Shown here in pieces: positions 9,005-19,200 of a stretch of 64,000 bases of DNA. The position numbers and the translations under genes were made by a program. The notes beneath the pieces are model-generated. The model was not told the origin of the DNA, ran no database searches, and saw only the letters and a list, made by a program, of their open reading frames with translations. Position 1 is the first letter of the stretch. Each line of letters begins with the position of its first letter. Source of the DNA: Eubacterium sp. (lineage in GTDB: Bacteria; Bacillota; Clostridia; Lachnospirales; Lachnospiraceae); the NCBI GenBank assembly GCA_017459345.1, contig JAFUDC010000091.1:91221-155220 (forward strand), given 5' to 3'.

Positions 9005-10414
9005 ATGGGCGGAATATTTGGAGTAGTATCTAAGGAAAGTTGTGTATTTGACTTGTTTTTCGGAATTGACTATCATTCCCACCTGGGAACCCGCAGGGGC
9101 GGTATGGCTACTTACGGGGAGAATGGCTTTGACCGGGCCATCCATAACATTGAGAACTCTCCTTTCAGGACCAAGTTTACCAATGACATGAAGTCGATGG
9201 ATGGCTATATGGGAATCGGATGTATCTCCGACTTTGAGCCCCAGCCTCTCCTGATGCATTCTCATTTCGGCAATTACGCCATCACGACGGTGGGAAAGAT
9301 CAACAACCAGGAGGAGTTGATCAGGGAAGCCTTTGAGAATGGCAAAACCCATTTCCAGGAGATGAGTGTGGGCGGAGTCAACCCCACAGAGCTGGTGGCC
9401 GCCCTGATCAATGAGAAGAAGAGTATCTCCGATGGCATCCGCTATGCCCAGGAGAAGATCGACGGCTCCATGACCCTGATGATCATGACGGAGAATGGCA
9501 TCTTTGCAGCCAGGGACCTGCTGGGAAGGACCCCTCTCTTTATCGGGGAGAATGAGAACGGCCACTGCATTTCCTTTGAGGATTTTGCCTATGCCAACCT
9601 GGGCTATAAGACCTGTAAGGAACTAGGCCCCGGCGAGGTCGTTTTTGTCACTGCGGATAAGGTCCGCACGGTGGTTTGTCCGGGAGATAAGATGAAGATC
9701 TGCTCCTTCCTCTGGATTTATTATGGTTATCCCAACGCCTCCTATGAAGGGGTAAATGTGGAAGTCATGAGATATAAGTGCGGTGAACTGCTGGCAAAGC
9801 GTGACGATGTGAAGGCCGACTGTGTGGCCGGCGTGCCGGATTCCGGGACAGCTCATGCGGTTGGTTATGCCAATGAGTCGGGGATTCCATTTGCCAGACC
9901 CTTTATCAAGTACACACCCACCTGGCCCAGGTCCTTCATGCCGCCTACCCAGACCAAGAGAGATCTGATTGCCAGGATGAAGCTGATTCCCGTTGACCCG
10001 CTGATCCGGGACAAGAGCCTGCTCCTCATCGATGAGTCCATCGTAAGGGGAACCCAGCTGAGGGAAACCACAGAGTATCTCTATGAACATGGAGCTAAGG
10101 AGGTGCATGTCCGCCCGGCCTGCCCGCCTCTGCTCTTCGGATGCAAATATCTGAACTTCTCCAGGTCCAAGTCAGATCTTGACCTGATTGCCCGCAGGAC
10201 GATTCTTAAGAGAGAGGGAGACAAGGCGGATGATCCGGAAGTGCTGGCCAGGTATGCTGATCCGGACACACCGGAATATGAGGCCATGCTTGAAGATATG
10301 CGCAAGGAACAGAACTTTACCAGCCTCCGCTACCACAGGCTGGATGACATGATTGAGTCCATCGGCATAGACCCTGACTGCCTGTGCACCTACTGCTGGG
10401 ACGGGCGGGAGTAG
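9005..10414 (+). CDS. PurF-like protein lacking the glutaminase nucleophile (469 aa)
   Basis: Homologous throughout to glutamine:PRPP amidotransferase (first step of purine synthesis). The phosphoribosyltransferase half is well kept: VPDSGTAHAVGYANESGIP, TQTKRDL, and the PRPP loop LLLIDESIVRGTQ (usually DDSIVRGTT). It ends in a PurF-like CTYCWDGRE. The N-terminus reads MGGIFGVVS, so Gly replaces the invariant Cys2 nucleophile, and the usual HRGQES segment reads HLGTRRGGMA. The start codon is unambiguous. I infer that it cannot hydrolyse glutamine in the classical way and may use ammonia or have another role; a similar Gly2 variant is, from memory, recurrent in Lachnospiraceae. It should not be annotated as a normal PurF. 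Confidence 0.85.
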   Translation: MGGIFGVVSKESCVFDLFFGIDYHSHLGTRRGGMATYGENGFDRAIHNIENSPFRTKFTNDMKSMDGYMGIGCISDFEPQPLLMHSHFGNYAITTVGKINNQEELIREAFENGKTHFQEMSVGGVNPTELVAALINEKKSISDGIRYAQEKIDGSMTLMIMTENGIFAARDLLGRTPLFIGENENGHCISFEDFAYANLGYKTCKELGPGEVVFVTADKVRTVVCPGDKMKICSFLWIYYGYPNASYEGVNVEVMRYKCGELLAKRDDVKADCVAGVPDSGTAHAVGYANESGIPFARPFIKYTPTWPRSFMPPTQTKRDLIARMKLIPVDPLIRDKSLLLIDESIVRGTQLRETTEYLYEHGAKEVHVRPACPPLLFGCKYLNFSRSKSDLDLIARRTILKREGDKADDPEVLARYADPDTPEYEAMLEDMRKEQNFTSLRYHRLDDMIESIGIDPDCLCTYCWDGRE

Positions 10415-10492
10415 ACGGCATCAGACCACGAACAGGCAGTGCGCGTGAGATGGGTTTTTGTTGGCGGATATAAAGGTAAAGGATTAGATATT

Positions 10493-11065
10493 ATGAAAAA
10501 AGATGATTTTAAGGTATACTCCAACCCCAACATCAAAAAGAGGATGATGGAGGAAGAGGTTGAATTTGAGCTGGAGATTCCCGATGAGGAAAGCATTGCC
10601 ATGCTGTTTATCTCAAGCCCCTACTTTATCACCCTGATGCGGGGGCAGGATATGTTCTACTATCCCACAGACCTGTCTGCGGACGAATCACTGATCGCCC
10701 CTCTCTTTAACAGGGAGGTCCTTCTTGATTTCGTGGAATCCAGCAAGCTGGTCAGGATGAAGGAAGAAGTCCCTCTGCCTGTATTGCTTCATATTCCCCT
10801 GGAAGATGAGGACGGGGACCAGCAGATGGTCTCCCTCTTTGAAGGTATCATGCAGGTTGAGTTTATGAAGTTCTTCCAGACGGTGGTGATGGTCACCAAT
10901 CCCGAGGCCGGACTGGCTGAGGAGTTTGACGATGTATTTGAGAATCTGGTAGGTGATCTCGAGGAGAACGGCTATCTGGATCAGGCTCTCGCCAACATCG
11001 CAGCCTATATGGACAATCCGGACCTTCTCGCCGAGCTTCTTTTCCCGGAGGATGAGGAAGAATAG
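10493..11065 (+). CDS. acidic conserved protein of unknown function (190 aa)
   Basis: I do not recognise the family. The start at 10493 (MKKDDFKVY) is preferred over an upstream in-frame ATG because of AAAGGA about 9 bases ahead. The protein is strongly acidic, without signal peptide or membrane segment. It has hydrophobic stretches (SIAMLFISSPYFITLM, FMKFFQTVVMVTN) and an Asp/Glu-rich C-terminal helix region ending FPEDEEE. It follows the PurF-like gene by 78 bases and is followed by a strong terminator, so the two may be co-transcribed. Confidence 0.7.
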   Translation: MKKDDFKVYSNPNIKKRMMEEEVEFELEIPDEESIAMLFISSPYFITLMRGQDMFYYPTDLSADESLIAPLFNREVLLDFVESSKLVRMKEEVPLPVLLHIPLEDEDGDQQMVSLFEGIMQVEFMKFFQTVVMVTNPEAGLAEEFDDVFENLVGDLEENGYLDQALANIAAYMDNPDLLAELLFPEDEEE

Positions 11066-11153
11066 TTTTATCGGAAAAGAGGCAATTTCTTTCGAGGAAA
11101 GAATAAAAGGCAGAGTTGAAAATGAGATAATTTATCGTTAAAGTGTAATATGG

Positions 11154-11203
11154 GGGCTTCTTATTGATAATGATAATTAGTATCAATAAGAAGCCCTTTC
11201 CTT
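11154..11203 (+). terminator. strong Rho-independent terminator
   Basis: A perfect 16-bp stem (arms 11154-11169 and 11181-11196, GGGCTTCTTATTGATA and its complement) with an 11-base loop followed by TTTCCTT. It ends the PurF-like/acidic-protein unit. Confidence 0.9.
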
Positions 11204-11206
11204 AAG

Positions 11207-11235
11207 TTGACAAAAAAGATGACGATATATATAAT
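11207..11235 (+). promoter_or_regulatory. consensus sigma-A promoter of the nifS-nifU operon
   Basis: TTGACA (11207-11212), exactly 17 bases, TATAAT (11230-11235): a perfect consensus. It leaves a leader of about 105 bases before nifS. Confidence 0.92.
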
Positions 11236-11348
11236 AGTCATAGTCATAAACATATAAGGCAGGTATGAATGCTTCAGAGCTTGAGCTTATGCCTGTCAGA
11301 TGTTGATGACGAATCTGAATAAGAAAAGTAAGAAAAGAGGGTAGACAT

Positions 11349-12536
11349 ATGTATATATATGCAGATAATGCTGCTACAACCAAGACCAGCCCCGCTGCAA
11401 TCGAAGCCATGACCAGATGTATGGAGGATTTCTACGGGAATCCCTCCAGCCTTCATACGGTAGGACAGAAGGCAGCGGAAGTACTTCAGAAGGCAAGAGA
11501 AGATGTGGCAGAGATCCTGGGAGCAGATTTTAATGAGATATACTTTACTTCCGGCGGCAGCGAGGCCGATAACCAGGCCATCCGGTCCGCCGCCACATTT
11601 GGCGCCAGGAAGGGTAAAAAGCATCTGATTTCCACCACCATAGAGCATCATGCCGTTCTCCACACACTGAACAAGCTGGAGAAAGAAGGCTTTGAGGTGA
11701 CACTCCTTCCTGTGGGTAAAGACGGCATCGTAGATCCTAAGGATCTTGAGGCTGCCATCCGGGAGGATACCGCCCTGGTAACCATCATGTATGCCAACAA
11801 TGAGATCGGAACCCTCCAGCCCATCGATGAGATTGCTGAGATCTGTGCGGCAAAGAAGGTAATCTTCCACACAGATGCCGTTCAGGCCGTGGGACATGTG
11901 CCCATCAATGTACATGAGCAGAAGATTGATATGCTCTCCCTTTCCGCCCATAAGTTCAACGGGCCAAGGGGAATCGGCGTCCTCTATGCAAAAAGAGGCG
12001 TTCCGCTCTTTAACCTGATTGAGGGCGGTGCCCAGGAAAGAGGCAGAAGGGCCGGCACAGAGAACCTTCCGGCTATCGTGGGCATGGTGACTGCTTTGAA
12101 GGATGCGGTGACCGACATGGAGGCCAAGGAAGCTAAGACAGCTGCCCTTCGGGACCGCCTGATTGCAGGCCTGTCCAAGGTGCCCCACTCCGTACTGAAC
12201 GGCGATCCGGTAAAGAGACTTCCCGGCAATGTGAACTTCTGCTTTGAGGGCATCGAGGGTGAATCCCTCCTGCTTCTCCTGGATGAGAAGGGAATCGCAG
12301 CCTCCTCAGGAAGCGCCTGTACTTCCGGATCTTTAGATCCCAGCCATGTGCTCCTTGCCATCGGCCTGCCCCACGAGGTGGCTCACGGTTCCCTGAGACT
12401 ATCTATCAATGAAGATTTTACCGAAGATGACATAGATTATATTGTGAAGGCCGTTCCTGAGGTTGTGAATTACTTAAGAGATATCTCACCCATGTGGGAG
12501 GACCTGGAGAAAGGAGAGAAAGAGCATGTTATATAG
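11349..12536 (+). CDS. nifS: cysteine desulfurase, NifS/IscS type (395 aa)
   Basis: PLP enzyme that takes sulfur from cysteine for iron-sulfur cluster assembly. It has IEHHAVL, the PLP-contacting [10 protein letters not shown], the Schiff-base lysine K202 in [10 protein letters not shown], and the persulfide Cys C324 in [17 protein letters not shown]. The start follows AGAGGG. The gene overlaps nifU by 11 bases, so the donor and scaffold are translationally coupled. It has the strongest promoter in the window. No IscR/Rrf2 regulator gene is adjacent. Confidence 0.96.
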   Translation: MYIYADNAATTKTSPAAIEAMTRCMEDFYGNPSSLHTVGQKAAEVLQKAREDVAEILGADFNEIYFTSGGSEADNQAIRSAATFGARKGKKHLISTTIEHHAVLHTLNKLEKEGFEVTLLPVGKDGIVDPKDLEAAIREDTALVTIMYANNEIGTLQPIDEIAEICAAKKVIFHTDAVQAVGHVPINVHEQKIDMLSLSAHKFNGPRGIGVLYAKRGVPLFNLIEGGAQERGRRAGTENLPAIVGMVTALKDAVTDMEAKEAKTAALRDRLIAGLSKVPHSVLNGDPVKRLPGNVNFCFEGIEGESLLLLLDEKGIAASSGSACTSGSLDPSHVLLAIGLPHEVAHGSLRLSINEDFTEDDIDYIVKAVPEVVNYLRDISPMWEDLEKGEKEHVI

Positions 12537-12951
12537 TGAAGTAGTAATGGATCATTTCCGCAATCCCAGAAACCTTGGCAAGATGGAAGATGCAGACGGC
12601 ATCGGCGTTGTGGGCAACGCCAAGTGCGGAGATATCATGAAGATGTATATCAAGGTGGAGGACGGAATTATCACGGATGTGAAGTTCAATACCTTCGGCT
12701 GCGGGTCAGCCATCGCATCCAGCTCCATGGCAACAGAGATGATCAAGGGCAAGTCCATCGATGAAGCCCTGGATCTTTCCAACAAGGCTGTTGTGGAGGC
12801 CCTGGAAGGACTGCCAACCCACAAGATCCACTGTTCCGTCCTGGCAGAGGAAGCAGTAAAGGCAGCAGTTAAGGACTACTATGACAAGAACGGCATCGCC
12901 TACAACGAGGCTGATTTCGCTCCGGGTCATCATGACCACGACCATAACTAG
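12526..12951 (+). CDS. nifU: iron-sulfur cluster scaffold, NifU/IscU N-terminal type (141 aa)
   Basis: Scaffold on which clusters are built with sulfur from NifS. The three ligand cysteines are C34 (NAKCGD), C59 ([11 protein letters not shown]) and C103 ([10 protein letters not shown]), with the conserved Asp two residues after the first Cys. It is a single-domain protein, without the ferredoxin or C-terminal NifU domains of nitrogen fixers. The tail is His/Asp-rich (HHDHDHN), which could bind metal; that is inference. It overlaps the nifS 3' end. Confidence 0.95.
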   Translation: MLYSEVVMDHFRNPRNLGKMEDADGIGVVGNAKCGDIMKMYIKVEDGIITDVKFNTFGCGSAIASSSMATEMIKGKSIDEALDLSNKAVVEALEGLPTHKIHCSVLAEEAVKAAVKDYYDKNGIAYNEADFAPGHHDHDHN

Positions 12952-13044
12952 GAATATTTTGCAGTCAGGGAATCATGCTCAGATAAGCTGTTGGCGGGCA
13001 TAGATTCACCGGCATTTACAGTATCATATAATTGACTTATCACA

Positions 13045-13084
13045 CCGTATCAGACTTTCGAAATAAGGCTGGTACGGTTTTTTT
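13045..13084 (+). terminator. terminator of the nifS-nifU operon
   Basis: Arms CCGTATCAG (13045-13053) and CTGGTACGG (13069-13077) pair over 9 bp with one G-U, followed by seven T. Confidence 0.85.
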
Positions 13085-13120
13085 GTGATAGAGTTTATCA
13101 TGCAGATGATGGTTGTTTTT

Positions 13121-13182
13121 TGTGACATTTTTGCGACGTTTGTGCTTAAATGATTGTATTTTTTATTATGAAATGATAAGAT
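13121..13182 (+). promoter_or_regulatory. promoter with three 11-bp-spaced activator boxes, surface protein 1
   Basis: Hexamers TGTGAC (13121), TGCGAC (13132) and TGCTTA (13143) recur every 11 bases, one helical turn apart, then -35 TTGTAT (13154-13159), 17 bases, -10 TAAGAT (13177-13182). The same arrangement, with the first box at the same distance (33 bp) from the -35, precedes surface protein 2. Such direct repeats with N5 spacers are the classic form of OmpR/PhoB-family response regulator sites. Regulator unknown. Confidence 0.7.
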
Positions 13183-13212
13183 TGCCATGATTAAAGGGAA
13201 AGGAGGATCAGC

Positions 13213-16200
13213 ATGCAGAATCGATTCCGAAACAGGATTGAAAACTTAATATCTGTCATTGAGAACAACCGTGTGGGATTCTACACTGTCCTGACTGTAA
13301 TGATCCTCTTTACCGTTGTCATTACCCTGTCCCTCCCGGGCATCACCCTCACCAGAACGGAGCCTGTACTGGAATGCCAGTATAAGGTTCATGAGCACAC
13401 GAAGGAATGCTATCAGGAAATCTATGATGAGCACGGGCAGAAGCGGAAGACTCTGGTCTGCGGGTATGCTGACTATGTGGTTCACACCCATGATGACAAT
13501 TGCTTTGACAAAGATGGCCAGCTGGTCTGCCAGCTTCCGGAAGTAAGGAAGCATACCCATGATGAAGACTGCTACAGGGAAGAGAAGGTGCTGACCTGCG
13601 GAGAAAAAGAAGGAGAAGACCACAAGCATTCGGATTCCTGCTATGAGACAGTCCGTGTTCTGCGCTGCCAGGAGCTGGAGCTCCACACTCACAATAAGAA
13701 ATGTTATGACAAAGAAGGCAATCTGACCTGCGGCAAGCTCCAGCTGGAAGTCCACCAGCATGGAAAAGACTGCCTGGTGGAAAAGGAAGTGGAGGATGAG
13801 GAAGCGGAGACCCTGACCATGGACCAGATCACCGCCGATGCTGTGGACACAGGAAGACAGAACGAAGATGACGCCACGGAGGAAAAACAGGACCTGACAG
13901 TCAGTGATCATGAGGAAAATGTTTCCGGGAAGGATGATGACTCCGATAGCAAGGATGCATCCGGTCAGGAGGCATCAGATGATGAGTCTTCAGACGAAGA
14001 AAAAGCAGCAGATGGCAGGAAATCTTCAGACAATGATAAATCATCAGATGACAGGAACTCTTCAGACGAAGAAAAAGCTGCAGATGTGGGGAATTCCTCT
14101 GACGAAAGTGAGTCATCAGATAAGGATAATTCCTCCGGGGATGAGAATCAGCGGGAGATTTACTATCTGTTTGATGACTCCACGGAAGAATCCGCTGCAA
14201 AGGATGAGACTGATGCAGAAAAAACAAGAGAGACCATCACCTTTGAGGAGTCCACAGATCGGGTTACAGTTCATGTAAGTACAGATTTATCTGCTTTCCC
14301 GGAAGGCACAACCATGGTCGTCAGGGATGTGGATGACCAGAAAATCATAGACACAGTCGCAGAGGCAGTAAACGGCCGTGTAAAACAGGTCCAGGCTGTA
14401 GACATTACATTTCTTGATGCAGAAGGCAGGGAAGTTGAACCTGCTGCACCTATCCGGGTTACCATGTCGTCTGATATCATCGCTGAGGTGGAAGCTCCCC
14501 AGGTAGTCCATGTGGATGACGCCGGGACGGCGGAAATCGTGGAACTTGCAGACCTTGCGGATGGAGCAGATGCCGCAGCGGGAAAGGAGTCGGCAGCCGG
14601 GGAAGATTCCGTGTTCTTTGAGGCGGAGAGATTCTCCGTGTATGCGATTGTGACGACGGAAGAACTGCCCTCAGCTTCCGCTGTAAGCCAGCTGGATGGA
14701 AAGTCCTATGGTATTATCAACAATCAGAACACTGTATCGGGGACTGCCCTGGGCACATCAGCATCCAACAGCAATACAAGACTCAGTGGTAAAACCCTGA
14801 CTGTCCGCACAGAACCGGTCAAACGTACAGAGAATGTATTCGTGGCTGAAAACAGCGAGATTACCATGTGGTCCTTCCGGTCAGTCTCCGGTGACCAGTA
14901 CCACATCACTGCTGAAGTGGGAGGGGCACTTAAGTTTCTCAGAATTGATGGCAGCACGGTCACTCTTGTGGATGAGCCGGATGATAACTGCGTGATTACG
15001 GTTGAGGCCGGAACCGGCATCTACAGCGGCAAATATAAGTTCAGCAGCAATGGTTCAGCCCTTCGACTAAATGGTACTACATTTGACCGTGCGGCTGATC
15101 TTACAAATAGCAATAATGCAAATTGCTGGATGAACCTGGCTGAGCTATCCAATCTGAAAGATGATGATTTTGTGGTTTACACCGCGGAGAAGGTCAGTGT
15201 GTCGGGTACCGTGAAGGAAGATGGTAGCATTGATTATGATGTGGAAGATGGCGATCAGGTTATCATCTATACCCGCATCTGGAATGAGGATACCCTGAGA
15301 TATGACTATTACGCCATTGACTATGACGGCATGCTGGTCAAAGCCTATGAAAGCGGAGATACTATCTCCTGGGTCGGCAGCAAAGTCAACACCATGCTGT
15401 GGGATTTTACAGAGTATCATTATCTTGATGAATATGGAAATGATACCGGAGTGCCAAGTTATTACTATGAGCTGCAGAATGCCTATTCCGGTAAATATAT
15501 TGCACCTCAGGTGTCAGAGACAGGATTTCTGTCCGACAGCACCATCGGTATCAATCTGAACGGGCGGCGCAATGGAGAGTACTATACCACGGTCCTTGCC
15601 TGGGATGACCCGTATTATGATTATGCTTCTCTGAAGGCCAGGGACTGGAAGCTGACTTCTGCTCCCATATCCAAGGCGGATACTTTCTATTTTGCCGTGA
15701 TGAAACCGGATCAGACAGAAGAGCAGCTGACCACCGTGGCTACCATTGACAGTGAGCCTTTCGGCATCACCCTGAAGATGCAGAATTACGCAAATGTCGG
15801 CTCCAACAACAGGTCTCAGACCCAGACGAATGTGCTGCAGGACCTGACCTATAATCAGTGGAGCGGCGTGAAGAATCTCCTGAGCAAATACATTGCCGAT
15901 GGCGAGTCTTACCCGACAAGTACGAAAACCGGGCAGTCACTGGCAGACCTCTACAGCGAGGCCTTGACGGTCAATAACCAGTTCCTGCTGAGTACTTATA
16001 AGGAGACAGGATACTTTGAATATGACAGCACACAGAATTTTGCCCATCTGATTTCCAGTGATTCAGATCCCTGGTATGGGAAGGAATCTCCCAGCGGAGG
16101 AACCTATGGTATCGGTGATTTCGTCATCTATGACCAGATTGCTTCAACAACGGAGTCAACCGGAGATACACGGCGCCACGGCCAGTTCTTCCCCTATAAT

Positions 16201-19200
16201 GATCTGACAGAGGGGTCATTTATCAGCAACATGGTAAATGATACCGACATCCATGGAGCCGCTTTATCCTCTCTGGATCCCCGAAAAGGGGAGAAGCTCT
16301 ACAAGCTCCAGTATAAGAATGCAGCAAATACAGACCCAAGGTATGTAGACTTCTTCTTCGGCATGGAGATGGATGCCAGTTTTATGCAGAGTGCAAGCGG
16401 CCTGGATGCCTGGGGACATGATCTGATCTTCGAGTTCTCCGGTGATGATGATTTCTGGTTATACATCGACGGGGTCCTGGTTCTGGACCTGGGAGGAATT
16501 CACTCCGCCCTGGATGGCAGTGTCAATTTCAGGACTGGGAAAGTCATAGAGAACGGGAAAGAATCCACCCTGCGTGAACGGTTTGGGACTGCCTATAAGG
16601 CACAATACCCGGATAAGACACAGGATGAAGTGAATGAGTGGCTGAATGGTATCTTCAAGGATGGAGGTACTGTCTTTAACGACTATTCCGGCCACACCAT
16701 GAAGATGTTCTACCAGGAGCGGGGAGCCGGGGCTTCCAACCTCCATATGCGCTTTAACCTGGCCCCCTACAAAGATGGCCAGGTGCTGCTGGAGAAGGAA
16801 GTAAGCGGAACTGACGCTGTCGATAGGGATGCCGCATTCCCCTTCCGGATTCAATACAGGGAAAAAGACTGGCCAGAGGACCGGTATGAATCTGTGACAG
16901 AATCCGCAGGTACAACAGGAACCACAGACCCAGGCGATTCCGCAGAGCCAAACGATACCATGGAGATAACCAGTTCTGTCAGTGTCAGAGACTATCAAAC
17001 TGGGGATCCGGTTACATTTAGAGAAAGTTATGAGGTAAATGGTGTCACCTATGAGAATGTATACCTGTTAAAGGCCGGGCAGACCATTGCCATTGATCTT
17101 CTGGATGAAGATACTGAATACTTCATCACCGAGTGCGGCATGAATTCGGCAATCTATGATCAGGTAAAAGCCAATGAGGATATACTGACAGGGACTGACA
17201 CATCGGTACCGGGGGTGAAAGATTACAAGATTGAGTCCTCCACGGTTGCAGCTAGAAAGAAAGTCATCTATGACAACCATGTCAGCGAAACTGCCATGCA
17301 TAATCTGACCATTACCAAGAAACTATGGGAGGATGTTGAAAAAACAGGGCAGATCACAGATGATAATACGGAATTTCGCTTCCGTATCTACATTGGTAAG
17401 GATGGAGATAACTATACCGTCTATAATACCGGGAAATACTATGTGAAGGATCCGGAAGGAAATTATTGCATATACAGCAACGGCAGCTTCAATTCAACCG
17501 GGATTAATGACTTCTCACAACTTAGCCAGACAGTTTCGGAGGGCGAGTGGAAAAGCCAGCAGGAGCAGGCCACCTTCCATACCTCTCCCGGCGGTATCGC
17601 AGACAAGATTCCGGCGGGCTACAGTGTAGAGGTACCGGGACTCATGGACGGAATGGCATTCTATGTGCTGGAGCGGGCAGATGAGATCCCATCGGGGTAT
17701 AATCTGATTGACTATGAGCGGGAAGGTTCAGTGGTACCGGAAGGACAGTCGGCAAACGAAGGCCTGATTGAAGGAAAAGATGAAGGTGTCATTATCAACA
17801 ACCAGCATGGTTATGGTCTGACTGCCAGTAAAGTCTGGTCCGATGCAGATTTCATGGAGGATCATGATGAGATCTATTTTGCGGTTTATCAGAAAGACGC
17901 TGATGACAGGCTGACACTTTTAGAAGGCTCGGTTCGCCAGCTGAGCAAAACCGGGACGTCAATCAACTGGTTTTTCAAAGAACTCGATGACGGAAAGAAT
18001 TTGAATGACTATGTAGTCTATGAAGTAACCCTTACAGACGGCAAATACAGCGCCGATCCGGCAACGGGCCTTGTCACTTTGGCCAGTGACTGCCAGGTTA
18101 CCAGAATCAATGAGAATGAGACTCTGACAGTGGGCGGGAATACCAACGAGCACGGATATTCTGCAAACTTTGTATATACCGCCAACTATAGCAGACATTT
18201 TCTGACAGCAGAACAGTTATCTGAAAATGTAAATTCCAGAACGGATACGGTGACCAATTCCAGACCCGGTATTAAGCTGTTAAAAACAGATCTGGCCGGA
18301 AATCCTTTGTCGGGAGCTGCATTTACCCTGGTTAAGAAGAATGACCAGACTACAAAGAAGAACTTCCTGTCAGATGAAAATGGTCTGATTGCAGTTGCGT
18401 ATCTGACAGCCAATGAGGAGTATACCCTTACCGAGACGGCAGCTCCCTACAAATACCGGTCCCTGATTGGCTCACTGACAATCAAAGTGGATTCGGACGG
18501 AAAGCTGCTGGTGAATGGCTCTGAGACCCCGGAAAGTAATGCTTATTACACGATCACTCAGGTTGAGAATCCTACCGCGGACAATATGCCGACAGTGACC
18601 ATTCAGAATAAACCCATTACTCTCCGGGCCAGAAAGATAGATGCAGGAAACGATAAGCCGATTTCGAATATCCATTTTGAATTATACCGGGAAGTGGAGG
18701 ACTACAATCATCAGCCCATGCCGGACTATAATCCCATGGAAGGCTTTGAGGACCTGGTTACCGACAGTGAGGGTCTGATACCTAAGATCAGTCTGGAAGA
18801 TCTGAATGCAGGGACATATTATCTGCGGGAAAAGCAGACAACAACCCAGTATGTTAAGCTTGATTACGACATACGCTTTACCATCTCCAAAACCGGACAG
18901 GTAACTGTGGAAAAAGCAGTATATTCCACCAGTCAGAAAAATTGGGTATTCAGTAATGTCTCAGACGGGGAAGCCCAGGTAAAGACCGATGATAGCGGAA
19001 ACATTACCCTCCTGGTCAAAAACACACCGGCCAAGGGAGTCCAGATTCTGAAGAAGAACTATGATAATATAGTTCTTGCTGAGGCGGAATTTGCCCTTTA
19101 CAAGATGGATCAGGTTAGTGATGGTCAGCCCAAGGAAGGCGAGCAGCCGCTTCTGACCGGGATAACCGGTGAAGATGGCATCATGAATCTGGGGGCACTG

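Noticed and set aside
11274-12188. 304-codon minus-strand frame opposite nifS
   Set aside because: Antisense to an unambiguous cysteine desulfurase; no ribosome site.
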